From positions 310,001-374,000 of the forward strand of contig NZ_JBDLLG010000001.1 in assembly GCF_039822625.1 (NCBI RefSeq): a DNA stretch of 64,000 nt, in the 5' to 3' direction. The stretch is from Marinimicrobium locisalis (GTDB lineage Bacteria; Pseudomonadota; Gammaproteobacteria; Pseudomonadales; Cellvibrionaceae). Position numbers and translations under genes: made by a program. How positions within the stretch are numbered: position 1 is the first letter of the stretch; each line of letters starts with the position of its first letter. The notes under the pieces are model-generated. The model saw only the letters and a program-made list of their open reading frames with translations. It was not told the origin of the DNA and ran no database searches. Below, piece by piece: positions 7,934 through 16,428 of the stretch.

Positions 7934-8069
7934 TGATGCCGGACTTTCTAGTGGCTTCTTCGGGTTCAGCTTATAGAGCGGTGCGGCGTGTCTTGGAAGG
8001 GTATACCCCAACCCCTGCCGGTCTAGCTGGAGGGTAGCCAATCAAGATGGAGAATAAAGGGTTTTGCGG

Positions 8070-8405
8070 TCAAAGGCAGTTATCAGGTCGGGGAAGGCCG
8101 GCGATTTTACTGGCCACCTTGGCGGGGCTGGGGGGAAAAAGCTTCATCAAATAAATACTGCGGCCCTTCTCTGGTCCGAGTTTTTGGCCCACGCGCTTAA
8201 CCAAAGGACGCATCGCGGGCGAGAGCTCAAACTCCCGGTAAAACTCACGCAACAACTCAATCACCTCCCAGTGCTCCGGCGTCAGCTCCACATCAACCTC
8301 CCGGGCCAAAGCCTCGGCCACCGCCGGACTCCAGTCCGACAAATCCTTCAAAAAACCCTCCTTATCCGTCGGCACCTCCCGGCCACCATCCAACCGTAAC
8401 GCCAT
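8070..8405 (-). CDS. tusE: sulfurtransferase TusE (DsrC-like)
   Basis: Last sulfur carrier of the Tus relay: it takes persulfide sulfur from TusBCD and hands it to MnmA for 2-thiolation of wobble uridine in tRNA Glu, Gln and Lys. The 111-residue protein ends in RPDNCL, with the invariant sulfur-carrying Cys as the penultimate residue (C110). Inner features such as LTPEHWEVIELLREFYREF and PAMRPLVKRVGQKLG are typical of DsrC/TusE. It is the last gene of the minus-strand order tusD-tusC-tusB-tusE, four bases after tusB. Its coding strand is strongly G rich and C poor, matching the compositional switch around the repeat elements just beyond its stop. Confidence 0.93.
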   Translation of the reverse strand: MALRLDGGREVPTDKEGFLKDLSDWSPAVAEALAREVDVELTPEHWEVIELLREFYREFELSPAMRPLVKRVGQKLGPEKGRSIYLMKLFPPSPAKVASKIAGLPRPDNCL

Positions 8406-8408
8406 CGC

Positions 8409-8720
8409 TTAATACCAACTTTGAACCGTCTTATGCTCCGTACTCAACTGCACAAAGCCCGAATAATCCACCACCTTAACCCAACCGGAAACACGATCAT
8501 CCAACCCCCGAGCTTGTAGGTCAGGTTCCAGAGCGAAAAGATCCACCTCGCGCTCCCTGACCAACGCTTTCAGAGCCTCCGCTGTTGGTGACGAGGGCAG
8601 GGCGGCATAGACCCCATCCTCAATTAATAATAGCGCATCACCCGCCCGGCAAATATTAATGCAAGACGAAAGTGTCTGTTGCGCGAAAGGCGACTTATTG
8701 ACAGTGTGCAGTGTGCTCAT
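8409..8720 (-). CDS. tusB: sulfurtransferase complex subunit TusB (DsrH-like)
   Basis: A 103-residue DsrH/TusB family protein, a structural subunit of the TusBCD hexamer in tRNA 2-thiouridine synthesis. It begins MSTLHTVNKSPF, as DsrH proteins commonly do, and carries GDALLLIEDGVYAAL and ALEPDLQARGL. Identification rests on these and on its place between tusC and tusE. The gap to tusC is 14 bases. It shows the G-rich coding strand of tusE in its 3' part, fading toward the 5' part. Confidence 0.88.
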   Translation of the reverse strand: MSTLHTVNKSPFAQQTLSSCINICRAGDALLLIEDGVYAALPSSPTAEALKALVREREVDLFALEPDLQARGLDDRVSGWVKVVDYSGFVQLSTEHKTVQSWY

Positions 8721-8734
8721 GATTAAGAATCAGT

Positions 8735-9097
8735 TTAGAAGCTGAGTAAATGGTCCTGCTCGCCAAAAAGTGTGGCCACTTCTTCCGAGGTTAATGAGAC
8801 CAGGCCATCCAAGGCCAGCTCATCCTTGGTCAAACCGCGTGCTTCCAGAGAGGGCGCGTGCACGTAAAGCTTTTCCACATCGTACAGCGGCAGCGCCGAC
8901 AGGCTTGAAGACAGCGTTTTCTGAGGCAGTGCCTCGGGGGACTGCTTTGGCAGCAGCTGGAAAACACCGTCATCCATAAATAATACGCTGATATCCTGCC
9001 CAAATACAGCCGTGGCCAGCAATGCATCCAGCGCTTCCCGGGCAATGGCGCTGCCATAAGGGGCATGACGAAGGGTAAAAAGGATTTTTCGGCTCAT
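8735..9097 (-). CDS. tusC: sulfurtransferase complex subunit TusC (DsrF-like)
   Basis: A 120-residue DsrF/TusC subunit of the TusBCD complex. The fold signature ILFTLRHAPYGSAIAREALDALLA and DISVLFMDDGVFQLL is clear. I chose the ATG at 9095-9097: it begins MSRKILFTLRHAPYG and lies two bases after the tusD stop (TGACGATG), a coupled arrangement. A longer in-frame reading to 9262 would run back through tusD and was discarded. Confidence 0.9.
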   Translation of the reverse strand: MSRKILFTLRHAPYGSAIAREALDALLATAVFGQDISVLFMDDGVFQLLPKQSPEALPQKTLSSSLSALPLYDVEKLYVHAPSLEARGLTKDELALDGLVSLTSEEVATLFGEQDHLLSF

Positions 9098-9099
9098 CG

Positions 9100-9492
9100 T
9101 CAGGCTCCAAAGGTCACGACACGATCGGCGCGCACCACCGCCTCCACCCACTGGCCGAGGCCGCTCAGAGCAAACTCCGGGGCGAGGTTGCTGGCCGGCT
9201 GCTGATAGCGTTGCGCCTCTTCCTCGTTGAGAATACCCCGCTTGAGTGCCGTGGCGATGCACACCACCACATCCAAATCGTGAGCTCTGGTCAGCGCTCG
9301 CCAGGCTTCGGTGATGTTCTGCTCGTCCTGGGCCGGGGTAGCCAGTTGGTTGCCCGTGTGCACTCCATCCTGGTAGAAAAAGACCCGAACCACCTCATGC
9401 CCTTGCGCCAATAGCTCTTGGGTGAAGTGCAGGGCGGTTTGGCTCGCCTGAGCACTGAAAGGGGCGGCGTAGATGGCAAGCGCAAATTTCAT
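9100..9492 (-). CDS. tusD: sulfurtransferase complex subunit TusD (DsrE-like)
   Basis: Sulfur-accepting subunit of TusBCD: it receives persulfide from TusA and passes it to TusE. The 130-residue protein keeps the active Cys78 in VVVCIATALKRG at the same residue number as in E. coli TusD. Other DsrE features are HFTQELLAQGHEVVRVFFYQDGV and the C-terminal VEAVVRADRVVTFG. It is the first gene of tusDCBE, starting 20 bases after a strong terminator that separates it from the Bax-inhibitor-like gene. No clear promoter could be placed in that short gap. Confidence 0.92.
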   Translation of the reverse strand: MKFALAIYAAPFSAQASQTALHFTQELLAQGHEVVRVFFYQDGVHTGNQLATPAQDEQNITEAWRALTRAHDLDVVVCIATALKRGILNEEEAQRYQQPASNLAPEFALSGLGQWVEAVVRADRVVTFGA

Positions 9493-9511
9493 ACAATAAG
9501 TCCGCTAAACG

Positions 9512-9539
9512 AAAAAAGCCCCGACGGGCGGGGCTTTTT
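9512..9539 (-). terminator. terminator between the Bax-inhibitor-like gene and tusD
   Basis: Stem AAAGCCCCG / CGGGGCTTT with a short loop, A-rich on one side and T-rich on the other, so it could act on either strand. On the minus strand it follows the yccA-like gene by about 22 bases. Confidence 0.85.
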
Positions 9540-9561
9540 GTCGAAGGCTGTCGAGCCCCTG

Positions 9562-10254
9562 TTATTCGTTGCTGGCACCAATGAGGTGAAGCAGGCTGGT
9601 AAACAGGTTAATAATCGACAGATACAAAGAGGTGGTGGCCAAAATGTAGTTGGTTTCGCCTCCGTGGATAATGGCACTGGTCTGGTACAAAATCAGTGCA
9701 GACATCAGCAGCACGACTGCGGCGGAAAATGCCAAGCTTAGCGCCGAAACGTCAAAGCCGAACAGGGAGGCGCCGAGCATCAATAACATGCAACCAATCA
9801 TGACCATTAAGCCCACGGCCACAAAGCCGCGAAGGAAGCTGAAATCCTTGCGAGTGGTTAGCGTGTAACCGGACAGACCCAGGAAGATCGCGGCGGTACC
9901 ACCCAGTGCCTGTAGCACGATGGACCCGCCGTTGGCCATGGCCAGGTAGTGGTTGACAATGGGGCCCAAGCTGGCACCGATCAGACCGGTAAACAAAAAC
10001 ACCACTCCCAGACCCGCGGAGGAATTGGCCGTTCTGGGAAGGACGAACCAAATCAGACCCAGGGCCACGAGGCTCATAATCAGACCCGCGCCGTGAGACA
10101 GGTTGACGGCCATGGCGATGCCGGCGGTGACCGCGCTGAAAGCCAGTGTCAGCGCCAGCAAGGAATAGGTATTACGCAATACCTTGTTGACCTCAACGCT
10201 GCTACCAATATCGGCCCGCGCACTTCGCGCATTTTGGGTGTAAAGCTCTCGCAT
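9562..10254 (-). CDS. yccA: Bax inhibitor-1 / YccA family membrane protein
   Basis: A 230-residue protein with about seven hydrophobic segments, starting at NTYSLLALTLAFSAVTAGIA and ending in TTSLYLSIINLFTSLLHLIG, the C-terminal hallmark of the UPF0005/BI-1 family (LYLDIINLF type). In E. coli YccA is a substrate and modulator of the membrane protease FtsH; that role is family knowledge, not shown here. The acidic residues that line the BI-1 pore are less obvious than usual. GGAGAAC lies upstream of the ATG. It is flanked by terminators, so it is probably transcribed alone. Confidence 0.88.
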   Translation of the reverse strand: MRELYTQNARSARADIGSSVEVNKVLRNTYSLLALTLAFSAVTAGIAMAVNLSHGAGLIMSLVALGLIWFVLPRTANSSAGLGVVFLFTGLIGASLGPIVNHYLAMANGGSIVLQALGGTAAIFLGLSGYTLTTRKDFSFLRGFVAVGLMVMIGCMLLMLGASLFGFDVSALSLAFSAAVVLLMSALILYQTSAIIHGGETNYILATTSLYLSIINLFTSLLHLIGASNE

Positions 10255-10520
10255 CGTAGTTCTCCGTTAATAGCAGTAGTGTCTGAATCGCTCAGACATG
10301 CATACCAAATCATACTAGGTAACCTTTGAGCAAGTCCAGATGATTGGGACCTTGGCGCTAAGGTTTTGCCTATCGGTGGTTCTAACCATCCGATGCATTA
10401 GACGCTCGGCTTGCCCTTTGGGTTCACTAACGCCTATATGAGGGTGGTGAGCCGGTAATTCAATGAGGCCGCCGTGGTTGTTGAGGTTTATGCGACCGCC
10501 CCCGTGTTTCCCCCGGCCAT
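10255..10520. other. intergenic region upstream of yccA
   Basis: No gene seen. It contains small inverted repeats: GTCTGA / TCAGAC at 10281-10297 and ATCGG-TGGTT / AACCATCCGAT near 10370-10393. I could not place a convincing promoter for yccA. Confidence 0.35.
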
Positions 10521-10554
10521 AAAAAAACCCTCCCCAGTTATGGGGAGGGTTTTT
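10521..10554 (-). terminator. rho-independent terminator after tRNA-Ser
   Basis: Stem AACCCTCCCC / GGGGAGGGTT with a short loop and a run of seven T on the minus strand, directly after the tRNA 3' end. Confidence 0.88.
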
Positions 10555-10560
10555 ACTATA

Positions 10561-10651
10561 TGGCGGAAGGGCAGGGATTCGAACCCTGGGTAGGCTATTA
10601 ACCTACGGCGGTTTTCAAGACCGCTGCATTCAACCGCTCTGCCACCCTTCC
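10561..10651 (-). tRNA. tRNA-Ser, anticodon UGA
   Basis: A 91-base class II tRNA read on the minus strand, from GGAAGGGTGGCAGAGCGG to CCCTTCCGCCA. The acceptor stem GGAAGGG / CCCTTCC pairs perfectly, the anticodon loop is CTTGAAA (TGA), there is a long variable arm, and the T loop is GGTTCGAATCC. The CCA end is encoded. It reads UCA-type serine codons. Confidence 0.96.
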
Positions 10652-10662
10652 GAGAGGGGCAA

Positions 10663-10690
10663 ATTATACAGAGCTTTTTTTTTGGAACAA
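10663..10690 (-). promoter_or_regulatory. probable promoter of tRNA-Ser
   Basis: On the minus strand TATAAT (10663-10668) lies about 12 bases before the tRNA, with TTGTTC at 10685-10690 16 bases upstream. The -10 is perfect; the -35 matches the consensus at only three positions. Confidence 0.5.
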
Positions 10691-10737
10691 GGGGAAAACC
10701 TGAAAAAATCCAAGGATTTCTAAGACTTACCGGAACC

Positions 10738-10769
10738 GGAGGGTGTGCCCGGTTAAGGGCACACCCTCA
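10738..10769 (-). terminator. stem-loop after rne
   Basis: A long perfect stem (GAGGGTGTGCCC / GGGCACACCCTC) just after the rne stop on the minus strand. There is no T-run behind it, so it may be an RNA-stabilising 3' hairpin or a rho-associated end rather than an intrinsic terminator. Confidence 0.5.
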
Positions 10770-10775
10770 AGCAGC

Positions 10776-13700
10776 TTACTCGCCAGCTCCCGATTCCGCC
10801 TGGCGGCTGCGCGGGTCATTGGCTGCCCGGGTCAGGGGGCGTGGGTTGTGGGTGACCGACGGCGGCTGGCGGGTATCCAACGCTCGAGCCGTTGATTGCT
10901 CCCGCTGCTCGGTGATGATTTCGGCGGGAACCCTGGATTGCGGAGCCAGACGAGGGTCGTTGGCGGCGCGTTTGGGGGTTGCCGAAGGCGCTTGAGCGGG
11001 TTTGGCCTGGGGCGCCGGAGCTTCAGGCGACTTCTGCGCCACAGTCTCTGGGGCGGGCTCGGCTTCCGACGCCGACGACGGTTGTTGAGCCGCAGAAGGC
11101 TTCTCTTCAGTCGAGGAAGGCTCAGTTGGCGTGGAAGGCTTTTTCTCGACTTCAGAGGACGGCTCTTGGTCAGTCGGCAACGGGGCTTTTTCTGCCGCCG
11201 AAGGGGACGCTGGCGCTTGTTGAGGCTGGCGCTCCTGGGGCGCTTCCTTTGGTTTGGCGGAGGCAGTGCTTGGCGCCGGCTGGGAGGGGCGAGCCTGTTC
11301 GCTGGGCGCCGCTTTCGGTTCGGCGGTGCGAGGCGGTTCACCCACTTGGCGCTGGCTCACTTGCGCGCGAGCCCGCTCGACGGTTTTCTCCGTCGGCCGG
11401 GTCTGGACCACGGCGTCTGAAGCCGGCTCTGCCTTAGGCTTGTCGGTGGCCTCACTGTCCGAGGGCTCGGGGCCTCGTTTTTGTTCGGAGCCGACGGCCT
11501 GTTCAGGAGCGTCTGCCACCTGCTCCCGGTTGTCATTGCGCGGCTTGTCGCTCGCCACCGTTGGGGAGTCGGTTTGGGCCGCCTTCTGGCTCGGCTTTTC
11601 AGTCGGCTCGGTGTCAACGGCCTCCGACGACGTCTCGCCAGCCTCACTCTGTGGCTGGTTGCTCCGGCGAGGCTTACGGTTCTCCGCGCCGGACTTTTCA
11701 GAGGCTTCGGCGGTGGCTTCCTGGTTGGCGGCCTGAATATCGTTCGCCTTCTCAATCACCTCGTCCGGGATCTCACGCCGGTTGCGACGGCGGGGGCCGG
11801 AGCGCGGGCGACGGCCCGCCGGGCGTTTCGGTGGACGGCTGTCCTGGGAGTCGCTATCAGAGCCTTGAGCGTCTTTGTTGGTGTCCGCGGCCGATGATTT
11901 ATCGGCTGCGGGTGCCTTGTCCGCCGCCGGTGACTTCTCTGCGGGCCCCCTGTCGTTTGAGGCACGCTTGTCGTCGCTTTGGCGGGTGTCGGGCTTGTTG
12001 CCGCCGCGACGGTTGCGTCCGCCGCGCGAGCGACGATTGCCGCCTTCGGTGGTTTTGTCGCCGTCCTCTTTTGCCTTCTCCGGCGCCTTGTCGGAGTCCC
12101 GACGCTTGTCTCTGTCGCCTTTGGAGGCGTCGCGGTCATCACGACGATTGGTGTTTCGGCGGTTCCGGCCGCCACCTTCGCGACGACGGTTCTGGCTTTG
12201 CCCGTTCCGGCCATGGCGACTGCGCTGGTGCCCGCCCTTTTTGTTGTCGCTGTCCTTCTTGCGGTCGTCCTCTTCTTCGCTTTGGAACAGACCCGCCAGT
12301 AGGGCGGTAAAGCGCTCCCACAGAGTCGGCACCTTGGGGGCCGGGGGCGTGGGCGCTGCTTCGCTGGGTGCCGCCGGCTGGACCACAGGCTGGGCGGCGG
12401 GAACCGGCTTGGCTTTAATATCGGTCTCTTCTTCGCTGTGCTCGTCGGCCGTGGCGACGATTTTGTAGCTGGTTTCCAGAGTGCCTTCGTCATCGTCGCG
12501 CAAGCGTTGCACTTCAAAGTGCGGTGTCATCATGTCCGAGTTCGGCACCACGACCACGCGGGTGTTGTTGCGCTGCTCGATGTTGGAAATGGTCTTACGC
12601 TTTTCGTTGAGCAGGTAGGTAGCCACGGAGAGCGGGGCGATGGCGCGAATTTCGGCGCTGCGCTCTTTCTGCGCTTCCTCTTCCACCAAGCGCAAGATCG
12701 AGAGGGCCAAAGAGCGGGTGCTGCGAATGGTGCCCTGGCCGTTACAACGGGGGCATACCTTGGCATGAACTTCGCCCAGAGAGGGGCGCAACCGCTGGCG
12801 GGACATCTCCAGCAGGCCAAAGCGGGAAATCCGGCCCACCTGAACACGGGCTCGGTCCATGTTCAGGGCGTCGCGCATGCGGTTTTCCACTTCGCGCTGG
12901 TTGCGCGCGGGCTGCATGTCGATAAAGTCGATGACGATCAAGCCGCCCATGTCCCGCAGACGCAACTGACGGGCAATCTCGTCCGCCGCTTCCAGGTTGG
13001 TCTGAAGCGCGGTCTCTTCAATGTCGCCGCCTTTGGTGGCACGCGAAGAGTTGATGTCGATGGAAATCAGCGCCTCGGTCACATCGATAACGATCGAGCC
13101 GCCGGAGGGGAGTTTTACCTCTCGTTGGAAGGCGGTTTCGATCTGGCTTTCAATTTGATAGCGGTTAAACAGCGGAATGTCATCTTCGTACAGCTTTACC
13201 TTGCTGCCGAAGTTCGGCATGACTTGCTGAATAAACCCATTTGCCAGGTCGTAGGCTTCCTTGTTGTCCACCATGACCTCGCCCACGTCTTGGCGCAGGT
13301 AGTCACGGATGGCACGAATAATAACGTTGCTTTCCTGGAAGAGAAAGTTGGGGGCAGGGGCGCTTTTGGCAGCCTTGTCGATGGATTCCCACAGCTGCAG
13401 CAGGTAATTGAGGTCCCACTGAAGCTCTTCCGAACTGCGGCCCACGCCGGCGGTTCGGATGATAATGCCCATACCGGAGGGGATTTCGACGCCGCTCAGA
13501 GCGTCCTTTAGCTGGGCGCGGTCTTCCCCCTCAATGCGGCGGGAAATGCCGCCCGCACGGGGGTTGTTGGGCATCAATACCAGGTAGCGCCCCGCCAGGC
13601 TGACAAAGGTGGTAAGAGCAGCGCCCTTGTTGCCGCGCTCTTCCTTGTCCACTTGCACGATGACTTCCGTGCCTTCCTTAACCACTTCCTTGATTTTGAT

Positions 13701-13964
13701 GCGGCCCTCGACCTCATTCGGAGCCTTGGTGAAGTACTCGCGGGAGATTTCTTTCAGAGGGAGAAAACCGTGGCGGTCGGCACCGTAATCAACGAAGGCG
13801 GCTTCCAGGCTGGGTTCTACCCGGGTAATCTTGCCTTTGTAGATGTTGGCTTTTTTTTGCTCGCGGTTGCGGTTTTCGATGTCCAGATCGTACAGCCACT
13901 GGCCGTCGACCAGAGCAACGCGCAACTCTTCAGGTTGAGTTGCGTTAATGAGCATTCTTTTCAT
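10776..13964 (-). CDS. rne: ribonuclease E
   Basis: Endoribonuclease that starts mRNA decay, matures rRNA and tRNA, and scaffolds the degradosome at the inner membrane. The 1062-residue protein keeps E. coli numbering through the catalytic half: S1 domain around residues 40-120, DNase I-like metal ligands D303 (SIDINSS) and D346 (VIDFIDM), and the Zn-link CPRC at C404/C407. From about residue 530 the chain is low complexity: an Arg/Lys-rich stretch (RSRHGRNGQSQNRRR and RRSRGGRNRRGG type), then a long Pro/Ala/Glu/Ser-rich tail, as expected for the disordered RNA- and partner-binding half. The 5' leader is structured, in line with RNase E autoregulation. Confidence 0.97.
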   Translation of the reverse strand: MKRMLINATQPEELRVALVDGQWLYDLDIENRNREQKKANIYKGKITRVEPSLEAAFVDYGADRHGFLPLKEISREYFTKAPNEVEGRIKIKEVVKEGTEVIVQVDKEERGNKGAALTTFVSLAGRYLVLMPNNPRAGGISRRIEGEDRAQLKDALSGVEIPSGMGIIIRTAGVGRSSEELQWDLNYLLQLWESIDKAAKSAPAPNFLFQESNVIIRAIRDYLRQDVGEVMVDNKEAYDLANGFIQQVMPNFGSKVKLYEDDIPLFNRYQIESQIETAFQREVKLPSGGSIVIDVTEALISIDINSSRATKGGDIEETALQTNLEAADEIARQLRLRDMGGLIVIDFIDMQPARNQREVENRMRDALNMDRARVQVGRISRFGLLEMSRQRLRPSLGEVHAKVCPRCNGQGTIRSTRSLALSILRLVEEEAQKERSAEIRAIAPLSVATYLLNEKRKTISNIEQRNNTRVVVVPNSDMMTPHFEVQRLRDDDEGTLETSYKIVATADEHSEEETDIKAKPVPAAQPVVQPAAPSEAAPTPPAPKVPTLWERFTALLAGLFQSEEEDDRKKDSDNKKGGHQRSRHGRNGQSQNRRREGGGRNRRNTNRRDDRDASKGDRDKRRDSDKAPEKAKEDGDKTTEGGNRRSRGGRNRRGGNKPDTRQSDDKRASNDRGPAEKSPAADKAPAADKSSAADTNKDAQGSDSDSQDSRPPKRPAGRRPRSGPRRRNRREIPDEVIEKANDIQAANQEATAEASEKSGAENRKPRRSNQPQSEAGETSSEAVDTEPTEKPSQKAAQTDSPTVASDKPRNDNREQVADAPEQAVGSEQKRGPEPSDSEATDKPKAEPASDAVVQTRPTEKTVERARAQVSQRQVGEPPRTAEPKAAPSEQARPSQPAPSTASAKPKEAPQERQPQQAPASPSAAEKAPLPTDQEPSSEVEKKPSTPTEPSSTEEKPSAAQQPSSASEAEPAPETVAQKSPEAPAPQAKPAQAPSATPKRAANDPRLAPQSRVPAEIITEQREQSTARALDTRQPPSVTHNPRPLTRAANDPRSRQAESGAGE

Positions 13965-14731
13965 GCGTTACCTAATGTTTGTTAGTCCGGGCACCAGGCA
14001 CGCGGAATAACCAAGGTCAACGCTGTTGTGTTTTTATAACCGCTTCAATGGCGTCCGCGGTGGGCGGACCCCATGGGTCGGGGGCAGAGGGCAACCTCCA
14101 GCCGCTCTATCCGCCCGGCAGTTGGCCGGTGGGCGGAGGAGGCTGGAAGTCGCCTTGATCGTCATACAATCCTGCTCCATGAAACTCTACTTTTCCGGTT
14201 TAGGCTTCAGGTGGCGCTTGGCGAGCCGGGCTCGAACGAAGCGCCACGTGGAATCTGGCAGTGCCGGGATTGTGTTCGGGCGCCGGGTCGTCACCTGTGT
14301 GTCGGGGCCCGCCGGAGTGTCGCGCGGTCTGAGCCTTTGCTTCATTGTGACGCCGGATATTCACCTGGCCGGCATTGCGTAGAAATCAGAGTTCTACAAA
14401 AACACTTACAGTATCAACAGTGGCTATCACGCGTCTGGCGCGATGGTCATGGTGTGCTCCGCAGGCCTTTCGGGCTTCATTGCGGTAGCACCGGTTTTGT
14501 CAGTTCACTGGCCGCGCCGGGGGGAGGGAAGTCGTCTCGCCATTCCCAGAGGGGCCTGATGTGCTGTCAGCGGTATTTCCTCGCAACAGGCCTGTTTTGC
14601 GTCTACCTGTCCGGAAACCTGCCTGTCCCAGCAGCCCGGAATATAACAGTAATTGCAAAAAGCTTCAATTAACGGCTATTCGGGCCCGCTGGAGATCGCC
14701 GCCGTGGCGGCTTTGCGCTATCATGCGCCTC
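13965..14731. other. long intergenic region between divergent rne and rluC
   Basis: About 770 bases without a convincing gene; the plus-strand frames here have no family features and poor composition. It should contain the rne promoter and leader (minus strand) and the rluC promoter (plus strand). Small inverted repeats include GTAGAA / TTCTAC at 14378-14396. A weak TTGCAA near 14655 upstream of rluC could be a -35. Nothing more can be assigned. Confidence 0.45.
14053..14146 (-). promoter_or_regulatory. structured rne 5' leader (two hairpins)
   Basis: On the minus strand, 90-180 bases before the rne start, there is a nested hairpin at 14098-14146 (outer CCAGCC / GGCTGG, inner CCGCCC / GGGCGG) followed by a second at 14053-14069 (GTCCGC / GCGGAC). 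Enterobacterial rne leaders carry hairpins through which RNase E represses its own mRNA; the same role here is inferred from position and structure only. Confidence 0.45.
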
Positions 14732-15745
14732 ATGACGCATACACCTCGCACTTCCGGACGCCGAGGCTCGGCGAACCCAGATCCGGAGCTTCCGACACCA
14801 GAGCCCCCGAAAAAGGTCCAATGGCTGACGATCGATGACGATCAGGCCGGCCAGCGGGTGGATAACTTCCTTATGACTCGCCTGAAAGGCGTGCCCAAAT
14901 CCAAGGTGTATAACATCCTTCGCAAGGGGGAAGTCCGGGTTAATAAAGGGAGGGTGAAGCCGACCTACCGGCTGCAGGCCGGCGATCAGCTGCGGGTGCC
15001 CCCGGTCCGGGTCGCCGACCGGCCCCAGGCAGCCAAGCCTAGCGACCGGTTAACCGCCCAGCTGGAGCAGAGCGTTTTGTTCGAAAACGAAGGACTCTTG
15101 GTGATCAACAAGCCCCCCGGTCTGGCGGTACATGGGGGCAGCGGAGTGAGTCTCGGGTTAATTGAAGTGCTGAGGCAAATGCGCCCTGAAGCCCGCTTTT
15201 TGGAACTGATTCACCGGCTTGACCGGGATACCTCCGGCTGCATTATGGTGGCCAAAAAACGCAGCATGCTGCGCCATATGCAAGCGGCTTTGCGCGATAA
15301 GGGGCAAAGCGGTGTTACCAAGATATACCAGGCGCTGGTGTTGGGCCGCTGGTCGGAAAAGCGCCAGGCTGTGGATGCACCCCTGATGCGCCTCGATATT
15401 AAGGGCGACCGAATTGTAAAGGTGCACCCCGAGGGAAAGCCCAGCCTCACGCGATTTTCCGTGCTGTCTTATTATGCGGGTGCCACATTGATTGAGGCGC
15501 ATCTGATTACCGGGCGTACTCACCAAATTCGCGTCCATGCCCAATCGGCGGGGCACAGTTTGGTGGGGGATGAAAAGTACGGGAACGACGAGGCCAATCG
15601 GCACTGGCGCGAAAAGGGAGTCAAGCGCCTCTTCTTGCATGCGGCAAAACTAGGGTTTTATTTGCCCGGGGAAAGTGAGCTCACGCAAGTGGAGGCGCCT
15701 TTGCCGCCGGATTTGTCGGGTGTTCTTGAGCGACTGGAACGTTAA
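14732..15745 (+). CDS. rluC: 23S rRNA pseudouridine synthase RluC
   Basis: Makes pseudouridine at positions 955, 2504 and 2580 (E. coli numbering) of 23S rRNA. The protein has an N-terminal S4 domain (DDDQAGQRVDNFLMTRL, VPKSKVYNILRKGEVRVNKGR) and an RluA-type catalytic domain with the Asp-bearing HRLDRDTSG. ITGRTHQIRVH and GDEKYGN are also present. Its position divergent from rne is as in E. coli and Pseudomonas. The start is uncertain: ATG at 14732 or 14723, neither with a good ribosome site; a longer frame to 14561 looks non-coding. Length is 337 residues from 14732. Confidence 0.93.
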   Translation: MTHTPRTSGRRGSANPDPELPTPEPPKKVQWLTIDDDQAGQRVDNFLMTRLKGVPKSKVYNILRKGEVRVNKGRVKPTYRLQAGDQLRVPPVRVADRPQAAKPSDRLTAQLEQSVLFENEGLLVINKPPGLAVHGGSGVSLGLIEVLRQMRPEARFLELIHRLDRDTSGCIMVAKKRSMLRHMQAALRDKGQSGVTKIYQALVLGRWSEKRQAVDAPLMRLDIKGDRIVKVHPEGKPSLTRFSVLSYYAGATLIEAHLITGRTHQIRVHAQSAGHSLVGDEKYGNDEANRHWREKGVKRLFLHAAKLGFYLPGESELTQVEAPLPPDLSGVLERLER

Positions 15746-15762
15746 TCGAAGAGGTTATTGGT

Positions 15763-16404
15763 GTGTTATTGATTTTTGACTGGGATGGGACCCTGAGCGA
15801 TTCCACCGGGTTAATCACCCGGGCCATGCAGCAGTCCGCCAGAGATCTGGGGTGGGTGGTTCCGGAAGATGAGGCGGTTCACAACATTATCGGGCTGGGT
15901 TTGCCCGAAGCGCTGGTAACCTTGTTCCCTGCGTTGGATGAAGAGGCTCGCGCCCAGGTTCGTGACCGCTATCGGATAAACTATCTCCAGCAGGACAAAG
16001 AGTGCCCGCCCAAACTCTTCCCCAGCGTGATGGAAACCCTGACGCGGTTGCGTGAGGAAGGCCACCAAATGGCCGTCGCCACCGGGAAGAGTCGGGTGGG
16101 GCTCGACCGCGTATTGAAAGCGGTGGGGCTTGAGCATTTCTTTCATGCCACTCGGTGCGCTGATGAAACGGCGTCCAAACCTCATCCGCTAATGCTTCAC
16201 CAGTTGATGGAGGAGCTAAAGGGCGGCCCTGAAGAAGCCGTCATGATTGGCGATACCGAGTACGATATGGATATGGGTCGGCGTGCCTCAATGGCGAGAA
16301 TCGCCGTCAGCTACGGGGCGCACGAAATTCATCGCCTGCATCCCTATGAGCCGGTGCTGTGTATGGACCAGTTCGGCGAGCTGTTGCAGTGGGACCGCTT
16401 ATAA
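15763..16404 (+). CDS. HAD-superfamily phosphatase, Gph-like (IA subfamily)
   Basis: A 213-residue haloacid-dehalogenase hydrolase: motif I FDWDGTLSDS with D6 and D8, motif II VATGKS, motif III Lys in ETASKPHP and motif IV IGDTEYDMDMGRRA. A helical cap lies between residues 15 and 80. It resembles phosphoglycolate phosphatases, but the substrate is not readable. A gene of this type follows rluC in Pseudomonas too. It starts at GTG with GAAGAGG upstream, 17 bases after rluC, so the two are probably cotranscribed. Confidence 0.85.
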   Translation: MLLIFDWDGTLSDSTGLITRAMQQSARDLGWVVPEDEAVHNIIGLGLPEALVTLFPALDEEARAQVRDRYRINYLQQDKECPPKLFPSVMETLTRLREEGHQMAVATGKSRVGLDRVLKAVGLEHFFHATRCADETASKPHPLMLHQLMEELKGGPEEAVMIGDTEYDMDMGRRASMARIAVSYGAHEIHRLHPYEPVLCMDQFGELLQWDRL

Positions 16405-16428
16405 ATCTGGCTTATTCAGGGTTTGCCT

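Noticed and set aside
7792..8037. Small frames across the inverted-repeat elements, including one at 7664-7936
   Set aside because: They read through the palindromes and the core; no ribosome sites and no similarity to each other.
12438..13511. Long open frame antisense to rne
   Set aside because: The minus strand is a certain RNase E; the His/Val/Gly-rich antisense translation is a by-product of its codon use.
14073..14672. Open plus-strand frame of 199 codons in the rne-rluC gap
   Set aside because: It crosses the rne leader hairpins, has no family features and an Arg/Gly/Cys-rich composition typical of a random frame in GC-rich DNA.
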